A stretch of 64,000 nucleotides of DNA, taken from the NCBI GenBank assembly GCA_016873895.1, contig VGVV01000001.1, positions 206,776 to 270,775 on the forward strand, written 5' to 3'. Of the stretch, positions 46,211-56,404 are shown in pieces. The position numbers and the translations under genes were made by a program. The notes under the pieces were generated by a model. That model worked only from the letters and a program-made list of their open reading frames with translations. It was not told where the DNA came from and searched no databases. How positions within the stretch are numbered: the first letter of the stretch is position 1; each line of letters begins with the position of its first letter. The DNA comes from Ignavibacteria bacterium. GTDB lineage: Bacteria > Bacteroidota > Ignavibacteria > Kapaibacteriales > Kapaibacteriaceae.

Positions 46211-46218
46211 TAAGTTTG
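46211..46218 (+). promoter_or_regulatory. -7 element TAAGTTTG for rfbA (leaderless)
   Basis: Exact TAnnTTTG match, 4 nt before the rfbA ATG and 15 nt after the phoU stop. It would separate rfbA-nhaA-DUF4286 from phosphate control. No -33 element seen. Confidence 0.6.
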
Positions 46219-46222
46219 CGCT

Positions 46223-47101
46223 ATGGCAACAAAGGGCATCATACTCGCCGGCGGTAGTGGCTCTCGTCTGTATCCAATGACGTCTGCTTTTTCAAAGCAG
46301 CTTCAACCGGTGTACGACAAGCCCCTTATCTACTACCCGCTCTCTACGCTCATGCTGGTGGGCATTCGCGACATCCTTCTGATCTCGACTCCTCAGGATA
46401 CACCAAACTTCGAGCGCTTACTTGGAGACGGCAGTCGCTATGGCATCAGCCTGTCCTATGCAGTGCAAGATGCGCCCAGGGGGCTGGCCGATGCATTCCG
46501 TGTGGGCAAAGACTTTGTAGGGGGCTCACCAGTTTCTCTTATTCTGGGAGACAATCTTTTCTTCGGCAAACTTGATTTTTATAGGCGAGCTCTTGCCAAC
46601 AACACTGGTGCTACGGTTTTCGGATATCCTGTTACAGATGCCGAGCGATACGGTGTTGTAGAAATGGGGCCCGATGGGAAAGTCCTGTCAATCGAAGAAA
46701 AGCCGGCAAAGCCTAAATCAAATCTTGCTATCCCTGGTCTGTACGTCTACAATAATGATGTTATGCAGATTGCCGCAGACCTTCAACCAAGCAAGCGTGG
46801 CGAACTTGAGATTACAGATGTGCATCAGGCCTATCTCAAACAAGGCGCTCTTAATGTAGAGCTCATAGGGCGTGGCGTTGCATGGCTAGATACTGGAACG
46901 CCAGAAAGCCTACTCGATGCAGGTGTGTTTGTGCATGCAATCGAGAAGCGCCAAGGCCTGAAGATTGGATGCCTTGAAGAGATAGCACTCCAGCAGGGAT
47001 TTCTCTCAACAGATGAGTTCAAGACGAGTATAGGAATGCTGCCAAAGTCGAGCTACAGAACGTATTGCGAGTCTCTTCTATCTAACGGAACAATTCTGTG
47101 A
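46223..47101 (+). CDS. rfbA: Glucose-1-phosphate thymidylyltransferase
   Basis: 292 residues, the standard RmlA length. GIILAGGSGSRLYPMT, SKQLQPVYDKPLIYYPLSTLM, SLILGDNLFFG, SIEEKPAKPKSNLAIPGLYVY and GVAWLDTGTPESLLDAG are diagnostic. It makes dTDP-glucose, first step to dTDP-rhamnose and related sugars. rfbB, rfbC and rfbD are not nearby. Confidence 0.96.
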   Translation: MATKGIILAGGSGSRLYPMTSAFSKQLQPVYDKPLIYYPLSTLMLVGIRDILLISTPQDTPNFERLLGDGSRYGISLSYAVQDAPRGLADAFRVGKDFVGGSPVSLILGDNLFFGKLDFYRRALANNTGATVFGYPVTDAERYGVVEMGPDGKVLSIEEKPAKPKSNLAIPGLYVYNNDVMQIAADLQPSKRGELEITDVHQAYLKQGALNVELIGRGVAWLDTGTPESLLDAGVFVHAIEKRQGLKIGCLEEIALQQGFLSTDEFKTSIGMLPKSSYRTYCESLLSNGTIL

Positions 47102-48420
47102 GTCGCACTCAACGAATACGATCCAGCATTCAGTCGTCGTTTACTGAGTTTTTTCAGCGATCAACTTCTACTGGTATCGTCATACTGGTGATGACTGGTA
47201 TTGCGTTGCTCTGGACTAACTCTGGCAACTACGAGTCGTATCAAGCTTTTCTGCATCAGCCTGTCCAGTTTACATTTGGCGGACTTCATCTCGATTTCTC
47301 GTTCGAGCATTTTGTGAACGATGGTTTGATGGTATTGTTCTTTCTTGTCGTTGGACTTGAGATTAAACGCGAGTTGCTCGTTGGCGAGCTCTCATCCCGC
47401 AAAACGGCACTCCTTCCAATGATCGCCGCAGTGTTTGGAATGATTGGTCCGGGGCTAACATACCTGGCATTTAATGCTGGAACAGAAGCTGTGCGGGGTT
47501 GGGGCGTACCTGTGGCTACAGACATTGCATTTGCGCTCGGTGTATTAGCATTGCTCGGAGATCGTATTCCTACAGGCTTGCGCGTTGTTCTTGCAGCTCT
47601 TGCGATTGTAGACGACCTACTGGCTGTTCTTGTAATTGCATTATTCTACACTGCCTCGCTGAACATGACAATGCTCGTTTGGGCAGTAGTCATCACAGCA
47701 GTGCTTTTTATTGGAAACCGCCTTCGCATTTTTTCCTTGTGGTTCTACGGCACTCTCGGGCTGGCACTCTGGTTTGTTGTCTTACAAAGTGGGATACACG
47801 CCACCATTGCTGGAGTTGTGCTTGCAATGTGTGTACCAGCCCATTCTCGTATCGACCGCGTCTCATTCTTTACACGAGCTCGCAACATACTTGATGCAAT
47901 TGCTCAAAAGGTAGATAGCGATGAAGAGGAAGGGGCTCAGCTAGATGCTGTCCACTCGCTCGAGCGCATGTGCGAACATGTACAAACGCCCCTTCATCGT
48001 ATCGAACACGGAATGTCTACCTTGGTTTCATTCATCATCATGCCGCTGTTTGCACTCGCTAACGCAGGCGTGCGTATCGAGTCCGATATGATTTCTGGAC
48101 TACTTAGCCCCGTCTCACTCGGAATCGCATTGGGACTCTTTGTGGGTAAACAAGCAGGAATAACATTTTCGGTGTGGCTGTCATGTAAGCTAGGTATCAC
48201 ACAGCTACCATCTGGAGTCTCAATGACGCAGATGTACGGCGTATCAATTCTCTGTGGAATTGGATTTACAATGGCTCTGTTCGTGGCACATCTTGCATTC
48301 ACAAGCCCAGAGCATCTTGCTATGTCTAAGCTAAGTATTCTGCTCGGTAGTACGATATCTGCTGTCGTCGGCGCTATGGTTCTAACCATGCTTACACCCA
48401 AAGAAGCTAAGAGAGCATGA
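47098..48420 (+). CDS. nhaA: Na+/H+ antiporter NhaA
   Basis: 440 residues from a GTG overlapping the rfbA stop (GTGA). Twelve-helix antiporter; the catalytic Asp pair lies in ALAIVDDLLAVLVIALFY, with the assembly motif VATDIAFALGVLALLGDRIP and the early FFLVVGLEIKREL. A hydrophilic loop of about 40 residues (about 258-300, KVDSDEEEGAQLDAVHSLERM) enlarges the protein compared with E. coli NhaA (388). It exports Na+ at alkaline pH. Confidence 0.96.
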   Translation: MSRTQRIRSSIQSSFTEFFQRSTSTGIVILVMTGIALLWTNSGNYESYQAFLHQPVQFTFGGLHLDFSFEHFVNDGLMVLFFLVVGLEIKRELLVGELSSRKTALLPMIAAVFGMIGPGLTYLAFNAGTEAVRGWGVPVATDIAFALGVLALLGDRIPTGLRVVLAALAIVDDLLAVLVIALFYTASLNMTMLVWAVVITAVLFIGNRLRIFSLWFYGTLGLALWFVVLQSGIHATIAGVVLAMCVPAHSRIDRVSFFTRARNILDAIAQKVDSDEEEGAQLDAVHSLERMCEHVQTPLHRIEHGMSTLVSFIIMPLFALANAGVRIESDMISGLLSPVSLGIALGLFVGKQAGITFSVWLSCKLGITQLPSGVSMTQMYGVSILCGIGFTMALFVAHLAFTSPEHLAMSKLSILLGSTISAVVGAMVLTMLTPKEAKRA

Positions 48421-48734
48421 TCACGTATCAGGTAGAGGTTACTGTGCCTGACGAATACGTTGAAAGATGGTATTCGTACATGACGTCGCGACATATCAAC
48501 GACGTGCTGACGACTGGACATTTTATCTCAGCAAAACTGGTCAGAATGATAGAACCTGCAGTGAGCGGCAACACACTGTTTCGTGTTATCTATATCGCTC
48601 AGTCATACCAAGCGCTGGAATCCTACAGACGTGAGTGCGCCCCGGCATTACAAGCCGAGCATATCGCCATGTTCGGTAGTGCCGTGTCTGCTACGCGCAG
48701 TATCACGGAAGACGTTTGGGCAGCACCACTATAG
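48417..48734 (+). CDS. DUF4286 family protein
   Basis: 105 residues, starts at ATGA overlapping the nhaA stop. Pattern of the ferredoxin-like DUF4286 family: MITYQVEVTVPDEYVERWYSYM, RHINDVLTTGHFISAKLVRM, FRVIYIAQSYQALESYR and HIAMFGSAVSATRSI. Function is unknown. It ends 6 bp inside the convergent MmcQ gene. Confidence 0.85.
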   Translation: MITYQVEVTVPDEYVERWYSYMTSRHINDVLTTGHFISAKLVRMIEPAVSGNTLFRVIYIAQSYQALESYRRECAPALQAEHIAMFGSAVSATRSITEDVWAAPL

Positions 48735-49085
48735 TGCTTCTAGCTGTACACGGACAGCTTTGGTCAACCCCGCATACACAATCTTGTATGATGTGCTGAT
48801 GGCAGTGCAGATCACTGCTGTCGGAATGTTACCATCACAATAGAGTCGTACCCAATGCTTCTTGCTCATGTATGGCGCACGTGTTGCATCCTCGTAGCTG
48901 TCCAAAAACATGATAACGTCCTCTGGATCGGCCTTAAGTGAGATCTGCGGACGCACCTCGTCCAATGGTATGAGTGCAAAGACCTTGCCGGCAACCTTAA
49001 CTACGAGAGTGTCATTTCCAAACGGAGTTTCAACGTAGGCGTGTTTGAGACCAACGCAATATTCAAGCAGTTCGGCTGCGTTCAT
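48729..49085 (-). CDS. MmcQ/YjbR family protein
   Basis: 118 residues. CyaY-like fold, MmcQ/YjbR pattern: [60 protein letters not shown]. Described as a DNA-binding-like family, with no proven role. Last gene of the long polA-led run; its ATG overlaps the ferredoxin stop (ATGA). Confidence 0.9.
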   Translation of the reverse strand: MNAAELLEYCVGLKHAYVETPFGNDTLVVKVAGKVFALIPLDEVRPQISLKADPEDVIMFLDSYEDATRAPYMSKKHWVRLYCDGNIPTAVICTAISTSYKIVYAGLTKAVRVQLEAL

Positions 49086-49441
49086 ACGTCAGAAATGCGA
49101 TACTGCTCTACAGGAACTCCACCGATCAGATGCTCTTGAATGATGCGCTCCAGAACATCTGGTGTGCACGAATGATACCAAACATTGTCTGGATGCACTA
49201 CGGCAATTGGACCCATTACGCAGATGCGTAAACAGTCTGCCTTAGAACGGCACACGCCCCCTTCAACATCAAGGCCTAGCTCAGAGATCAGATTCTTGAG
49301 GTAATCCCACGATTCCTTACCCGTTTCAGGAGCACAACACTTGGGTGTTGCTGGTGTTGCGCATAAGAAGATGTGGCGAGAATGTGTCCCGGGTTTGCGC
49401 TGCTCAACTTTCTTAGCAAGGCGTTCTTCAAGTGGGCTCAT
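49082..49441 (-). CDS. Thioredoxin-like [2Fe-2S] ferredoxin
   Basis: 119 residues. Cys at about 27, 35, 36, 64, 70, 74 and 92; [14 protein letters not shown] and [26 protein letters not shown] give the two cysteine pairs of the thioredoxin-fold 2Fe-2S ferredoxins (NuoE-related). An electron carrier whose partner is unknown. Overlaps both neighbours by ATGA. Confidence 0.9.
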   Translation of the reverse strand: MSPLEERLAKKVEQRKPGTHSRHIFLCATPATPKCCAPETGKESWDYLKNLISELGLDVEGGVCRSKADCLRICVMGPIAVVHPDNVWYHSCTPDVLERIIQEHLIGGVPVEQYRISDV

Positions 49442-50505
49442 GTATGTATACCCGTCTGATCGCTAACCGGCTCGTAGTCTCCACGGATCAGCAATCCATG
49501 CGCACGCATGGCAGTGAGAAGAATCATGTTTAAGCGATGCAACACAATCGGCTCGGGATTAGATTCGTTTACCGAGAACCAGCTGATCACAGTCATTGCA
49601 ACACCTTGTTGCGTTATTGCGCTTACATTGATCAGAAGCTTCTTAGACGTTAGAACTGTATTGGGGTCATCGCCAATAGTTTTGCGTGCATCCTCGATGA
49701 AACGCTCAATTGTCTCGGGTCCAGCGGCGATATCCACATAAACCGTTGTCTTGAACCTGCGCACTTGGCGCATATCCATATTCTCAATAAGCGAATCAGC
49801 AAGCTTTGCATTCGATACGTACATCACTGTATCGGAAAAGGTTCGTACACGTGTACTGCGAAAACCAATCACTTCAACTGTGCCCTCGATACCCTGCGCA
49901 GAGATCCAGTCTCCCACGACAAATGGTCTCTCAGTAAGAATAACAAGCGAACCAAAAATGTTCTTTACGGTATCCTGAGACGCAAGTGCCAATGCTGCAC
50001 CGCCAATGGAAAGTCCTGTGATGATAGCGGCAATGTTTACTCCGAGCGTTCCAAGAGCAAATGCAGCTCCAAGTATGGCTACAAAGAACTTTATTGTTGA
50101 AGCGATCAAGGGAGTTATGGTTACCGCGATATCCCGCCCATGCTCTTTGTGACGCATTACATGTGATACGATGCGCGCACAGATAAGCTGAACAAACTGG
50201 TAGACGGCAATCGTTACAAAAACGATTGCTGCGGTGTCGAGAACCATCCCAGACTTTGCGGCTGCTTTTGCCGAGAGCTCCAGATAATTCAGGGCAGACC
50301 CATCAATCTGCGTTACCACAACAAGCGCAATGCTTTGTGCAACAGACGATACAAGGTACGCCGGCGGAACGGCATCCATAGTGGTTCGGAACAAGCGCCG
50401 AATCAATGATGCGAGTATTGTGCGAAGCACAACGACGACAACAATACTGCCAGCAAGCATCGTCGCTAGAACGATCCATTGCCATGTTGTAAGTCCAAGT
50501 GTCAT
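49438..50505 (-). CDS. Small-conductance mechanosensitive channel (MscS family)
   Basis: 355 residues. N-terminal helices, then the pore helix region ([31 protein letters not shown] in part: Ala/Gly-rich with [10 protein letters not shown]), and the beta domain [29 protein letters not shown]. It opens under membrane tension to release solutes. Ribosome site AGGAA before ATG 50505; it follows thrS by 19 nt. Confidence 0.95.
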   Translation of the reverse strand: MTLGLTTWQWIVLATMLAGSIVVVVVLRTILASLIRRLFRTTMDAVPPAYLVSSVAQSIALVVVTQIDGSALNYLELSAKAAAKSGMVLDTAAIVFVTIAVYQFVQLICARIVSHVMRHKEHGRDIAVTITPLIASTIKFFVAILGAAFALGTLGVNIAAIITGLSIGGAALALASQDTVKNIFGSLVILTERPFVVGDWISAQGIEGTVEVIGFRSTRVRTFSDTVMYVSNAKLADSLIENMDMRQVRRFKTTVYVDIAAGPETIERFIEDARKTIGDDPNTVLTSKKLLINVSAITQQGVAMTVISWFSVNESNPEPIVLHRLNMILLTAMRAHGLLIRGDYEPVSDQTGIHT

Positions 50506-50524
50506 TCTGCGTTCCTATCGTCTA

Positions 50525-52450
50525 TTATTCCTGACCAGGCGTATTGAGGCGTTCAAAGAGACTCTTTATTTCAGAGATCTTCATCTGGCCTTTATCTCCC
50601 TGTCCATGAATACGCATAGATGCCGAATCCTGTTCGATCTCCTTGTTGCCAATAACAAGCGCATACGGAATCTTCTTCTGCTCGCTCTCAGCAACCTTAC
50701 GATTAATCTTCTCGTTGCGTACATCAAGATTGATGCGAAGCCCCATACGCTCAAACTCTGCTGCAAGGTCTTGAGCAAACGTATGATGTGCATCGGCTAT
50801 CGGCAGAATGCTTACCTGCGTTGGCGAAATCCAGAATGGGAAATTGCCTGCGTAGTGTTCGATAAGTATAGAAATAAAGCGCTCAATCGAACCGAAAGGG
50901 GCTCGGTGGATAATCACTGGACGATGCTTCTGATTGTCTGCTCCTACATACTCAAGATTGAAGCGGTCTGGCATTACGTAATCTACCTGAACAGTCCCCA
51001 ACTGCCATTTGCGGCCGATGGCATCACGAACGATGAAGTCGATCTTGGGTCCGTAGAATGCTGCTTCTCCCTCGCCTATGAAGTACTCAAGCCCCATCTC
51101 ATCTGCAACAGCTTTGATCTCCGCTTGCGCGCGTTCCCAGTATTCTAGATCGCCACCATATTTGGCTGCATTATCATCACGGAACGAAAGCCGCGTTGAA
51201 ACATCCATACCAAATGTCGTGAAGACCTTTTGTGTAAGCTCTACAACATTTTTGATCTCATCTTTGAGTTGATTATGCGTGCAGTAGATGTGCGCGTCGT
51301 CTTGTGTAAACCCACGAACGCGAGAAAGACCATTCAACTCGCCAGACTGTTCGTAACGATACACAGTGCCAAACTCCGACAGCCGGTATGGAAGGTCACG
51401 ATAGGAACGGGGCTTATTAGCGTAGATCTGGTGGTGGTGCGGACAGTTCATCGGCTTAAGCAGATACTGCTCGTCTTCCACCGTTATTGGGTCGTATTGC
51501 GAATCGGCATAGTAAGGATAGTGTCCGGACGTCTTGTAGAGCTCCAAGTTTCCGATGTGCGGGGTGACCACTTCGTGGTAACCACGCTTGACTTGTTCGT
51601 CTCGCAAAAACGCCTCGAGTCTTCTGCGCAAGATCGTACCATTGGGAAGCCAAACCGGCAAGCCCCCTCCCACCATCGGTGTGATCATGTAGAGTTCCAG
51701 CTCTTTCCCAAGTTTGCGGTGATCTCTGCGTTCGGCTTCTTCACGCTGCTTGATAAATTCTTCAAGCTGCTGTTTCTTTGGAAACGCTATACCGTAGATT
51801 CGGGTAAGCATCTTGCGCTTTTCATCGCCGCGCCAGTAGGCACCAGCAACAGAGAGAAGCTTTGGATACTTGATATGTCCGGTAGATGGAACATGTGTGC
51901 CACGACAGAGGTCTGTGAATTCGCCTTGCTGGTAGAATGTGATTTCCGAGTCTTTCAGGCCTTCAAGTAGCTCAAGTTTATACTCATCGCCCTTCTCAGT
52001 GAAATATGCTACTGCGTTGTCCCACGTCATCTCGACACGCTGATAGGGTACATCACGCTTTGCAAGCTCGGTCATCTTTGCTTCAATCTTCGGCAAGTCT
52101 TCTACGCTAAGCTTATGTCCACCAGGCAGGTCTACGTCGTAATAGAAGCCTTGCTCTATCGGCGGACCAATGCCAAACTTTACCCCAGGATATAGCGACT
52201 CAAGAGCCTCGGCCATCAAGTGGGCAGTTGAATGCCAGAAGATCTCTTTGCCTTCGTCATTATCAAAGGTTACGATACGAATAGACGCATCGGATGTAAT
52301 CTCGCGTGAGAGATCATACGGCGCTTCGTTAACATAGATGCCAACTGCAACGCGAGCAAGACCATCAGAAATGCTCTTTGCGATATCCATGCCCGTTGTA
52401 CCCGATGGATACTCACGTTTATCGCCATTTGGAAGGGTAATGGTAAGCAT
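50525..52450 (-). CDS. thrS: Threonyl-tRNA synthetase
   Basis: 641 residues from ATG 52450 (MLTITLPNGDKREYPSG), not the upstream 52471, which overlaps the -7 element. TGS domain, second additional domain with HSTAHLMAEAL and the zinc-site CRGTHVPSTGHIKYPKLLSV, then the class II core (MNCPHHHQIY, FRDDNAAKYGG, HRAPFGSIERFISILIEHY) and the anticodon domain. Complete. A -7 element lies 5 nt upstream although the gene is inside a co-directional run. Confidence 0.97.
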   Translation of the reverse strand: MLTITLPNGDKREYPSGTTGMDIAKSISDGLARVAVGIYVNEAPYDLSREITSDASIRIVTFDNDEGKEIFWHSTAHLMAEALESLYPGVKFGIGPPIEQGFYYDVDLPGGHKLSVEDLPKIEAKMTELAKRDVPYQRVEMTWDNAVAYFTEKGDEYKLELLEGLKDSEITFYQQGEFTDLCRGTHVPSTGHIKYPKLLSVAGAYWRGDEKRKMLTRIYGIAFPKKQQLEEFIKQREEAERRDHRKLGKELELYMITPMVGGGLPVWLPNGTILRRRLEAFLRDEQVKRGYHEVVTPHIGNLELYKTSGHYPYYADSQYDPITVEDEQYLLKPMNCPHHHQIYANKPRSYRDLPYRLSEFGTVYRYEQSGELNGLSRVRGFTQDDAHIYCTHNQLKDEIKNVVELTQKVFTTFGMDVSTRLSFRDDNAAKYGGDLEYWERAQAEIKAVADEMGLEYFIGEGEAAFYGPKIDFIVRDAIGRKWQLGTVQVDYVMPDRFNLEYVGADNQKHRPVIIHRAPFGSIERFISILIEHYAGNFPFWISPTQVSILPIADAHHTFAQDLAAEFERMGLRINLDVRNEKINRKVAESEQKKIPYALVIGNKEIEQDSASMRIHGQGDKGQMKISEIKSLFERLNTPGQE

Positions 52451-52455
52451 ACCCC

Positions 52456-52463
52456 CGAAAATA
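52456..52463 (-). promoter_or_regulatory. -7 element TATTTTCG before thrS
   Basis: TAnnTTCG variant with 5 nt (GGGGT) before the ATG. Those G residues could equally act as a ribosome site, so the call is tentative. Confidence 0.45.
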
Positions 52464-52467
52464 CGGC

Positions 52468-53667
52468 TCAATCGTCTGATGATTGCTGTTTCTTGCGTGA
52501 ACCTTCGTAGAGTTCAAATTCGAGTAGTCGGCACTCCAGATCCGCGCTCCAGAATGGCACTCGGCGTTTCGACCGAAGCCCAATCTCCTTGGCAAGAGAC
52601 ATACTGCCAGTAAATACGTAGCCGGTATAGCCTTTGCAATGTTGCTTCATGAAATCACCGATAGCTCGGTATGTTTCCTTGAGTTCATATTCATTGCCCA
52701 AGCGCAAGCCATACTCTGGATTGTAGATAACAACCGGGGTGTGAACAGAGTTGGTATCGATGCCCACTGATTCTGGAATCGAAACATCGGTAAAATCAGT
52801 CGTTGTGAATTCGACACGCACACCCGCGCGGCGCGCATTATCTTTTGCCTGCGTAATCACCCTGCCATCGATATCGGAAGCCAAGATCAGGGCTGGCAGC
52901 TGCTGCAGTTCTTCATCAAATGTTGCATTGCGCATAGATGTCCACTGGCGCACATCAAATGGCAACAAATGCAAAAAGCCAAAATTATCTCTGTGGGCAC
53001 CTGGTGCTATGTTCTGAGCGATCATGGCTGCTTCGATTGCGAGCGTTCCACTGCCACACATGGGATTCACAAATGGGAAATCAGGAGACCATTTTGTAGA
53101 GAGCACAACGGCGGCAGCAAGCGTCTCACGCATCGGAGCTTTGGCCGGATGCACTCTGTATCCGCGGTCTGAAAGGGGCTGACCAGATGTGTCTACATAC
53201 ATCATCAGGTCTTCATCATGCCAGTACAGAAAAACAACAGACTGGTCTGTGGACGAGCCGCTATTGGGCCGTGTGCCTTTCTTATCTCGAATGCGATCTA
53301 CGATAGCGTCTTTACAACGCATGTTTGCATACATATCGTTGTCGATACTTGGTGTGCTCACAGAACTAATAACGCTTACGTAACCATTTGCAGGGATCCA
53401 GTCTTCCCAAGCTACCGAATGAACAGCCTCGTACATTTGGTCCGCCATCCGCGCGCGCCACGATCCAACGCGGACAAGTACGCGATGTGCTGTGCGGAGC
53501 CATAGGTTCAATCGCAAACAGTCATGCAGCGTTCCCTGAAGCTCTACTCCAGCCGGCAGTTCTTGCGTTACTGCATAACCCAGCGATTCAACCTCTTTAC
53601 GAAGTATTGGAGGAAACTCTCTCGGACATGTGATGAGAATCGGGAACGTGTCACCCACGCGACACAC
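52468..53667 (-). CDS. THUMP-domain class I RNA methyltransferase (RlmL/TrmN-like)
   Basis: 399 residues from a GTG at 53667 (GTG 53658 also possible), overlapping the argD end. N-terminal ferredoxin-like and THUMP domains (LITCPREFPPILRKEVESLGY, RTAHRVLVRVGSW), then a Rossmann methyltransferase with the fully conserved NPMCGSGTLAIEAAMIAQNIAPG and the catalytic VIYNPEYGLRLG (the NPPYG motif, here NPEYG). The usual role is m2G methylation of 23S rRNA or tRNA; the exact site cannot be told. Confidence 0.92.
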   Translation of the reverse strand: MCRVGDTFPILITCPREFPPILRKEVESLGYAVTQELPAGVELQGTLHDCLRLNLWLRTAHRVLVRVGSWRARMADQMYEAVHSVAWEDWIPANGYVSVISSVSTPSIDNDMYANMRCKDAIVDRIRDKKGTRPNSGSSTDQSVVFLYWHDEDLMMYVDTSGQPLSDRGYRVHPAKAPMRETLAAAVVLSTKWSPDFPFVNPMCGSGTLAIEAAMIAQNIAPGAHRDNFGFLHLLPFDVRQWTSMRNATFDEELQQLPALILASDIDGRVITQAKDNARRAGVRVEFTTTDFTDVSIPESVGIDTNSVHTPVVIYNPEYGLRLGNEYELKETYRAIGDFMKQHCKGYTGYVFTGSMSLAKEIGLRSKRRVPFWSADLECRLLEFELYEGSRKKQQSSDD

Positions 53668-54856
53668 TCATGACCGTGCGAAGTGCATTTACCAACTCAT
53701 CTACATCATCGTTCGTAATCACAAACGGAGGTACTAATCGAATAACATTGCCCGCCGTGGCATTTGCGATCACTCCATGAGTAAGCAACTCCTGCACATA
53801 TGGGGCGGCATCGGTCGACAACACAACTCCTTGCATACATCCCCTACCTCGTATCTCTCGTATCTGCTCAGGGAACTCATGGTGTAGCAATTCGAGCTGA
53901 CTGAACATATAGTTGCCAACCTCTCTCACGTGATGCATCAAATCACCACACACCTCCTCTACAACTACGCTGCCGGCAACGCAGGCAACTGGGTTGCCTC
54001 CGTATGTTGTTCCGTGCATACCCTTATCGAGGAGTGCTGCGGCCTCTTCGGTTGCAATGATTGCACCAAGGGGTAAGCCCCCTCCTATTGCCTTTGCCAC
54101 AGTGATGATATCTGGTCGTACTCCATATTTTTCAAATGCAAAGAAGTCGCCCGTTCTTCCTATTCCACTCTGCACTTCATCAGCGATAACCAAGAATCCA
54201 TACTGCTGCTTTAGTGCAAAGAGAGCATCAATAAACTCTTGTGTTGCCGATTGTATGCCGCCCTCGCCTTGGAGAAACTCAATCATCACAGCGCACGTGT
54301 TTTCATCTACGCGCGACTCGAGAGCATCTACGTCGTTGAAGGGCAATACGAGCGTGTTCGGCAAAAATGGCCCCATGCCGTCTTTGTACAGAGGCTTATC
54401 CATAAGCGACAGAGCTGCGTACGTGCGGCCATGAAAGCCTCCTGTAAAGCCAATCACGTCGTAGCGTCCACGAGCGCTGCCAAACCTACGTGCAATCTTA
54501 AGCGCACCATCTGTTGCTTCTGCGCCAGAGTTTGCGAAGAACACACGTGGATACCCACTGGCATGAACAAGTTGCTCTGCAAGCCGCACTTGTGGTTCCT
54601 GGTAGAATACATTCGACACGTGCATGTATCGACGAATCTGCTGTTCTACAGCCTCAAAAACCCTCGGATGAGAGTGCCCAAGAGCATTTACGGCAATGCC
54701 ACCAAGCATATCAAGGTAAGACCGCCCGTCGGCGTCTGTAATCCGAGCACCAATTGCATGATCTATAGCAACAGGGATTCTACGATATGTTTGGAACACG
54801 ACAGAGTGTTCGCGCTCTATGATGGCAGTACTGGTACTTGCGATGTTATCTGACAT
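53651..54856 (-). CDS. argD: Acetylornithine/ornithine-type aminotransferase
   Basis: 401 residues, class III PLP fold. YLDMLGGIAVNALGHSHP, FFANSGAEATDGALKIAR, GFTGGFHGRTYAALS, LVIADEVQSGIGRTG and the PLP lysine in ITVAKAIGGGLPLGAI. Length and motifs fit ArgD (arginine synthesis), though related ornithine or GABA transaminases look similar and no other arg gene is present. The ATG overlaps the OmpA-like stop (TAATG). Confidence 0.88.
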   Translation of the reverse strand: MSDNIASTSTAIIEREHSVVFQTYRRIPVAIDHAIGARITDADGRSYLDMLGGIAVNALGHSHPRVFEAVEQQIRRYMHVSNVFYQEPQVRLAEQLVHASGYPRVFFANSGAEATDGALKIARRFGSARGRYDVIGFTGGFHGRTYAALSLMDKPLYKDGMGPFLPNTLVLPFNDVDALESRVDENTCAVMIEFLQGEGGIQSATQEFIDALFALKQQYGFLVIADEVQSGIGRTGDFFAFEKYGVRPDIITVAKAIGGGLPLGAIIATEEAAALLDKGMHGTTYGGNPVACVAGSVVVEEVCGDLMHHVREVGNYMFSQLELLHHEFPEQIREIRGRGCMQGVVLSTDAAPYVQELLTHGVIANATAGNVIRLVPPFVITNDDVDELVNALRTVMSVSRG

Positions 54857-56400
54857 TACTTTTCGAGGATTGTTAACTCTACACGGCGATTGAGCGCACG
54901 CCCTTCTTCTGTGTCATTTGTTGCCACCGGCTTGGTCTCTCCATAACCGACTGCTCTGAGTCTCGAGGCTTCGATCTTACCTTCAGTAATCAAATACAAC
55001 CGAACGGACTGAGCTCTATCGTTCGAGAGAGTGAGATTATCGGCATCCTTACCCATTGCATCGGTATGACCGCTGAGTTCAATCTTCATTGTTGGATTGT
55101 CGTTCATCAGCTGAATGAGTCTGCGCAGCTCAACAAAGGATGCAGACTGTAGCGTTGCTAGCTTGCGATCGAAAAAAATGTTCTTGAGCTCTACGGTTAC
55201 ACCCTTTTCAATCGGAATGAGTGAGAGATCTTTTCTATGCTCTGTATACTCGGTAACGGAAGCATAATTGAGCTCTTCATTTACTGCCAGAAACCCGACC
55301 GCATCTGCACGAAGCGCGTAGGACTCTCCAGCTGGCAGGGTGATCTTGTATTCGCCGGTACTTGGTGTTGAACGCGCTCTACCAACCTCTTGACCAGTAG
55401 ACATGATTTCGTAGATAATGTCGGTTTCTACTGGCTCTCCCGTCTTTTGATTGATCACACGACCGGCAACCAGAACAACAGGCTTGGGACGTGCCTTCTC
55501 TGGAAGCTTAATTTCAAAAATATCGGCCTCGCCAATAGAGTTGTTGTAGGAGACAAAGTACGCATACTTCCCATCTGCTGGGATCGTGTATGCTAAGTCC
55601 CAATCATCGGTATTTATGGTTGATCCAAGATTCTCAGGGGGCGACCAATTCGTCCACGTTGAGTCGAGCCTTCCCGTTACATAAATATCAAACTCGCCGA
55701 AACCGCCCTTCCTATCCGAAGCGAAATACAACGATGCATTGTCGGAAGCGAAAAATGGGGTTGCCTCCTGATCGGCAGAGTTTACAACACTACCTAATGA
55801 CACAGGTTGGCTAAATCCACCGTTAGGTTTCCGGAAGCTCACATAGAGATCGCGATCTCCGTATGAGTTTTCGGTTTGGATCGCCATGATCAACACCGTA
55901 TTGTCGTTGCTGAGTGCAAACTCACTGTACTTCGAAGAATTGCTGTAACCATCGATGATCAGAGGTCGTGGAATGGACCAGCCACCTGCAGTGCGATTGG
56001 CAATAGCCACGGTACGTATGCGCTCTGATGGGTCGCTGTATGCATCAACCAGAAGCATCGTATTACCGTCTGGGGTTATTGAGCAAACACTGTTGTTGCC
56101 CCGATTATTGAGAACCGGTCCAGCATTTTTTGCCACACCCCATAAACCATCAGCATCGCGAAGACTTATCCAAATGTCTTCGTTACTCTCTCCGCCGCCA
56201 ACATTCTCGGGAGCCCCTTTCCGAACAAAGTACAAGGAATGTCCATCAGGAGAAATAACTGGCTTAAGCTCGTTAAATGTGCTGTTTACTCCAGAGCCTA
56301 GGTTGATTGGCCTCGTCACCATGGAATCAATAACAATACCTTTGGCCGTCTGCATCGAAAGCAGACAGCCAAGGGCAAATATGATAATGCTATCTCTCAA
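54856..56400 (-). CDS. OmpA-family protein with PD40 repeats
   Basis: 514 residues from a TTG at 56400, 4 nt after the cyclophilin stop; the frame is open to 56721 but that part overlaps the cyclophilin gene in another frame and is not protein-like. Signal MRDSIIIFALGCLLSMQTAKG, then WD40-like PD40 repeats (SPDGHSLYFVRKG, TPDGNTMLLVDA, FASDNASLYFASDRKGGFGEFDIY, PADGKYAYFVSYN), a carboxypeptidase-regulatory-like beta sandwich, and a C-terminal OmpA peptidoglycan-binding domain (IELSGHTDAMGKDADNLTLSNDRAQSV, then NRRVELTIL). It tethers the outer membrane or a surface complex to peptidoglycan; the same layout (PD40-CarboxypepD-OmpA) is known in gliding/T9SS proteins such as PorE. Confidence 0.9.
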   Translation of the reverse strand: MRDSIIIFALGCLLSMQTAKGIVIDSMVTRPINLGSGVNSTFNELKPVISPDGHSLYFVRKGAPENVGGGESNEDIWISLRDADGLWGVAKNAGPVLNNRGNNSVCSITPDGNTMLLVDAYSDPSERIRTVAIANRTAGGWSIPRPLIIDGYSNSSKYSEFALSNDNTVLIMAIQTENSYGDRDLYVSFRKPNGGFSQPVSLGSVVNSADQEATPFFASDNASLYFASDRKGGFGEFDIYVTGRLDSTWTNWSPPENLGSTINTDDWDLAYTIPADGKYAYFVSYNNSIGEADIFEIKLPEKARPKPVVLVAGRVINQKTGEPVETDIIYEIMSTGQEVGRARSTPSTGEYKITLPAGESYALRADAVGFLAVNEELNYASVTEYTEHRKDLSLIPIEKGVTVELKNIFFDRKLATLQSASFVELRRLIQLMNDNPTMKIELSGHTDAMGKDADNLTLSNDRAQSVRLYLITEGKIEASRLRAVGYGETKPVATNDTEEGRALNRRVELTILEK

Positions 56401-56404
56401 AGAA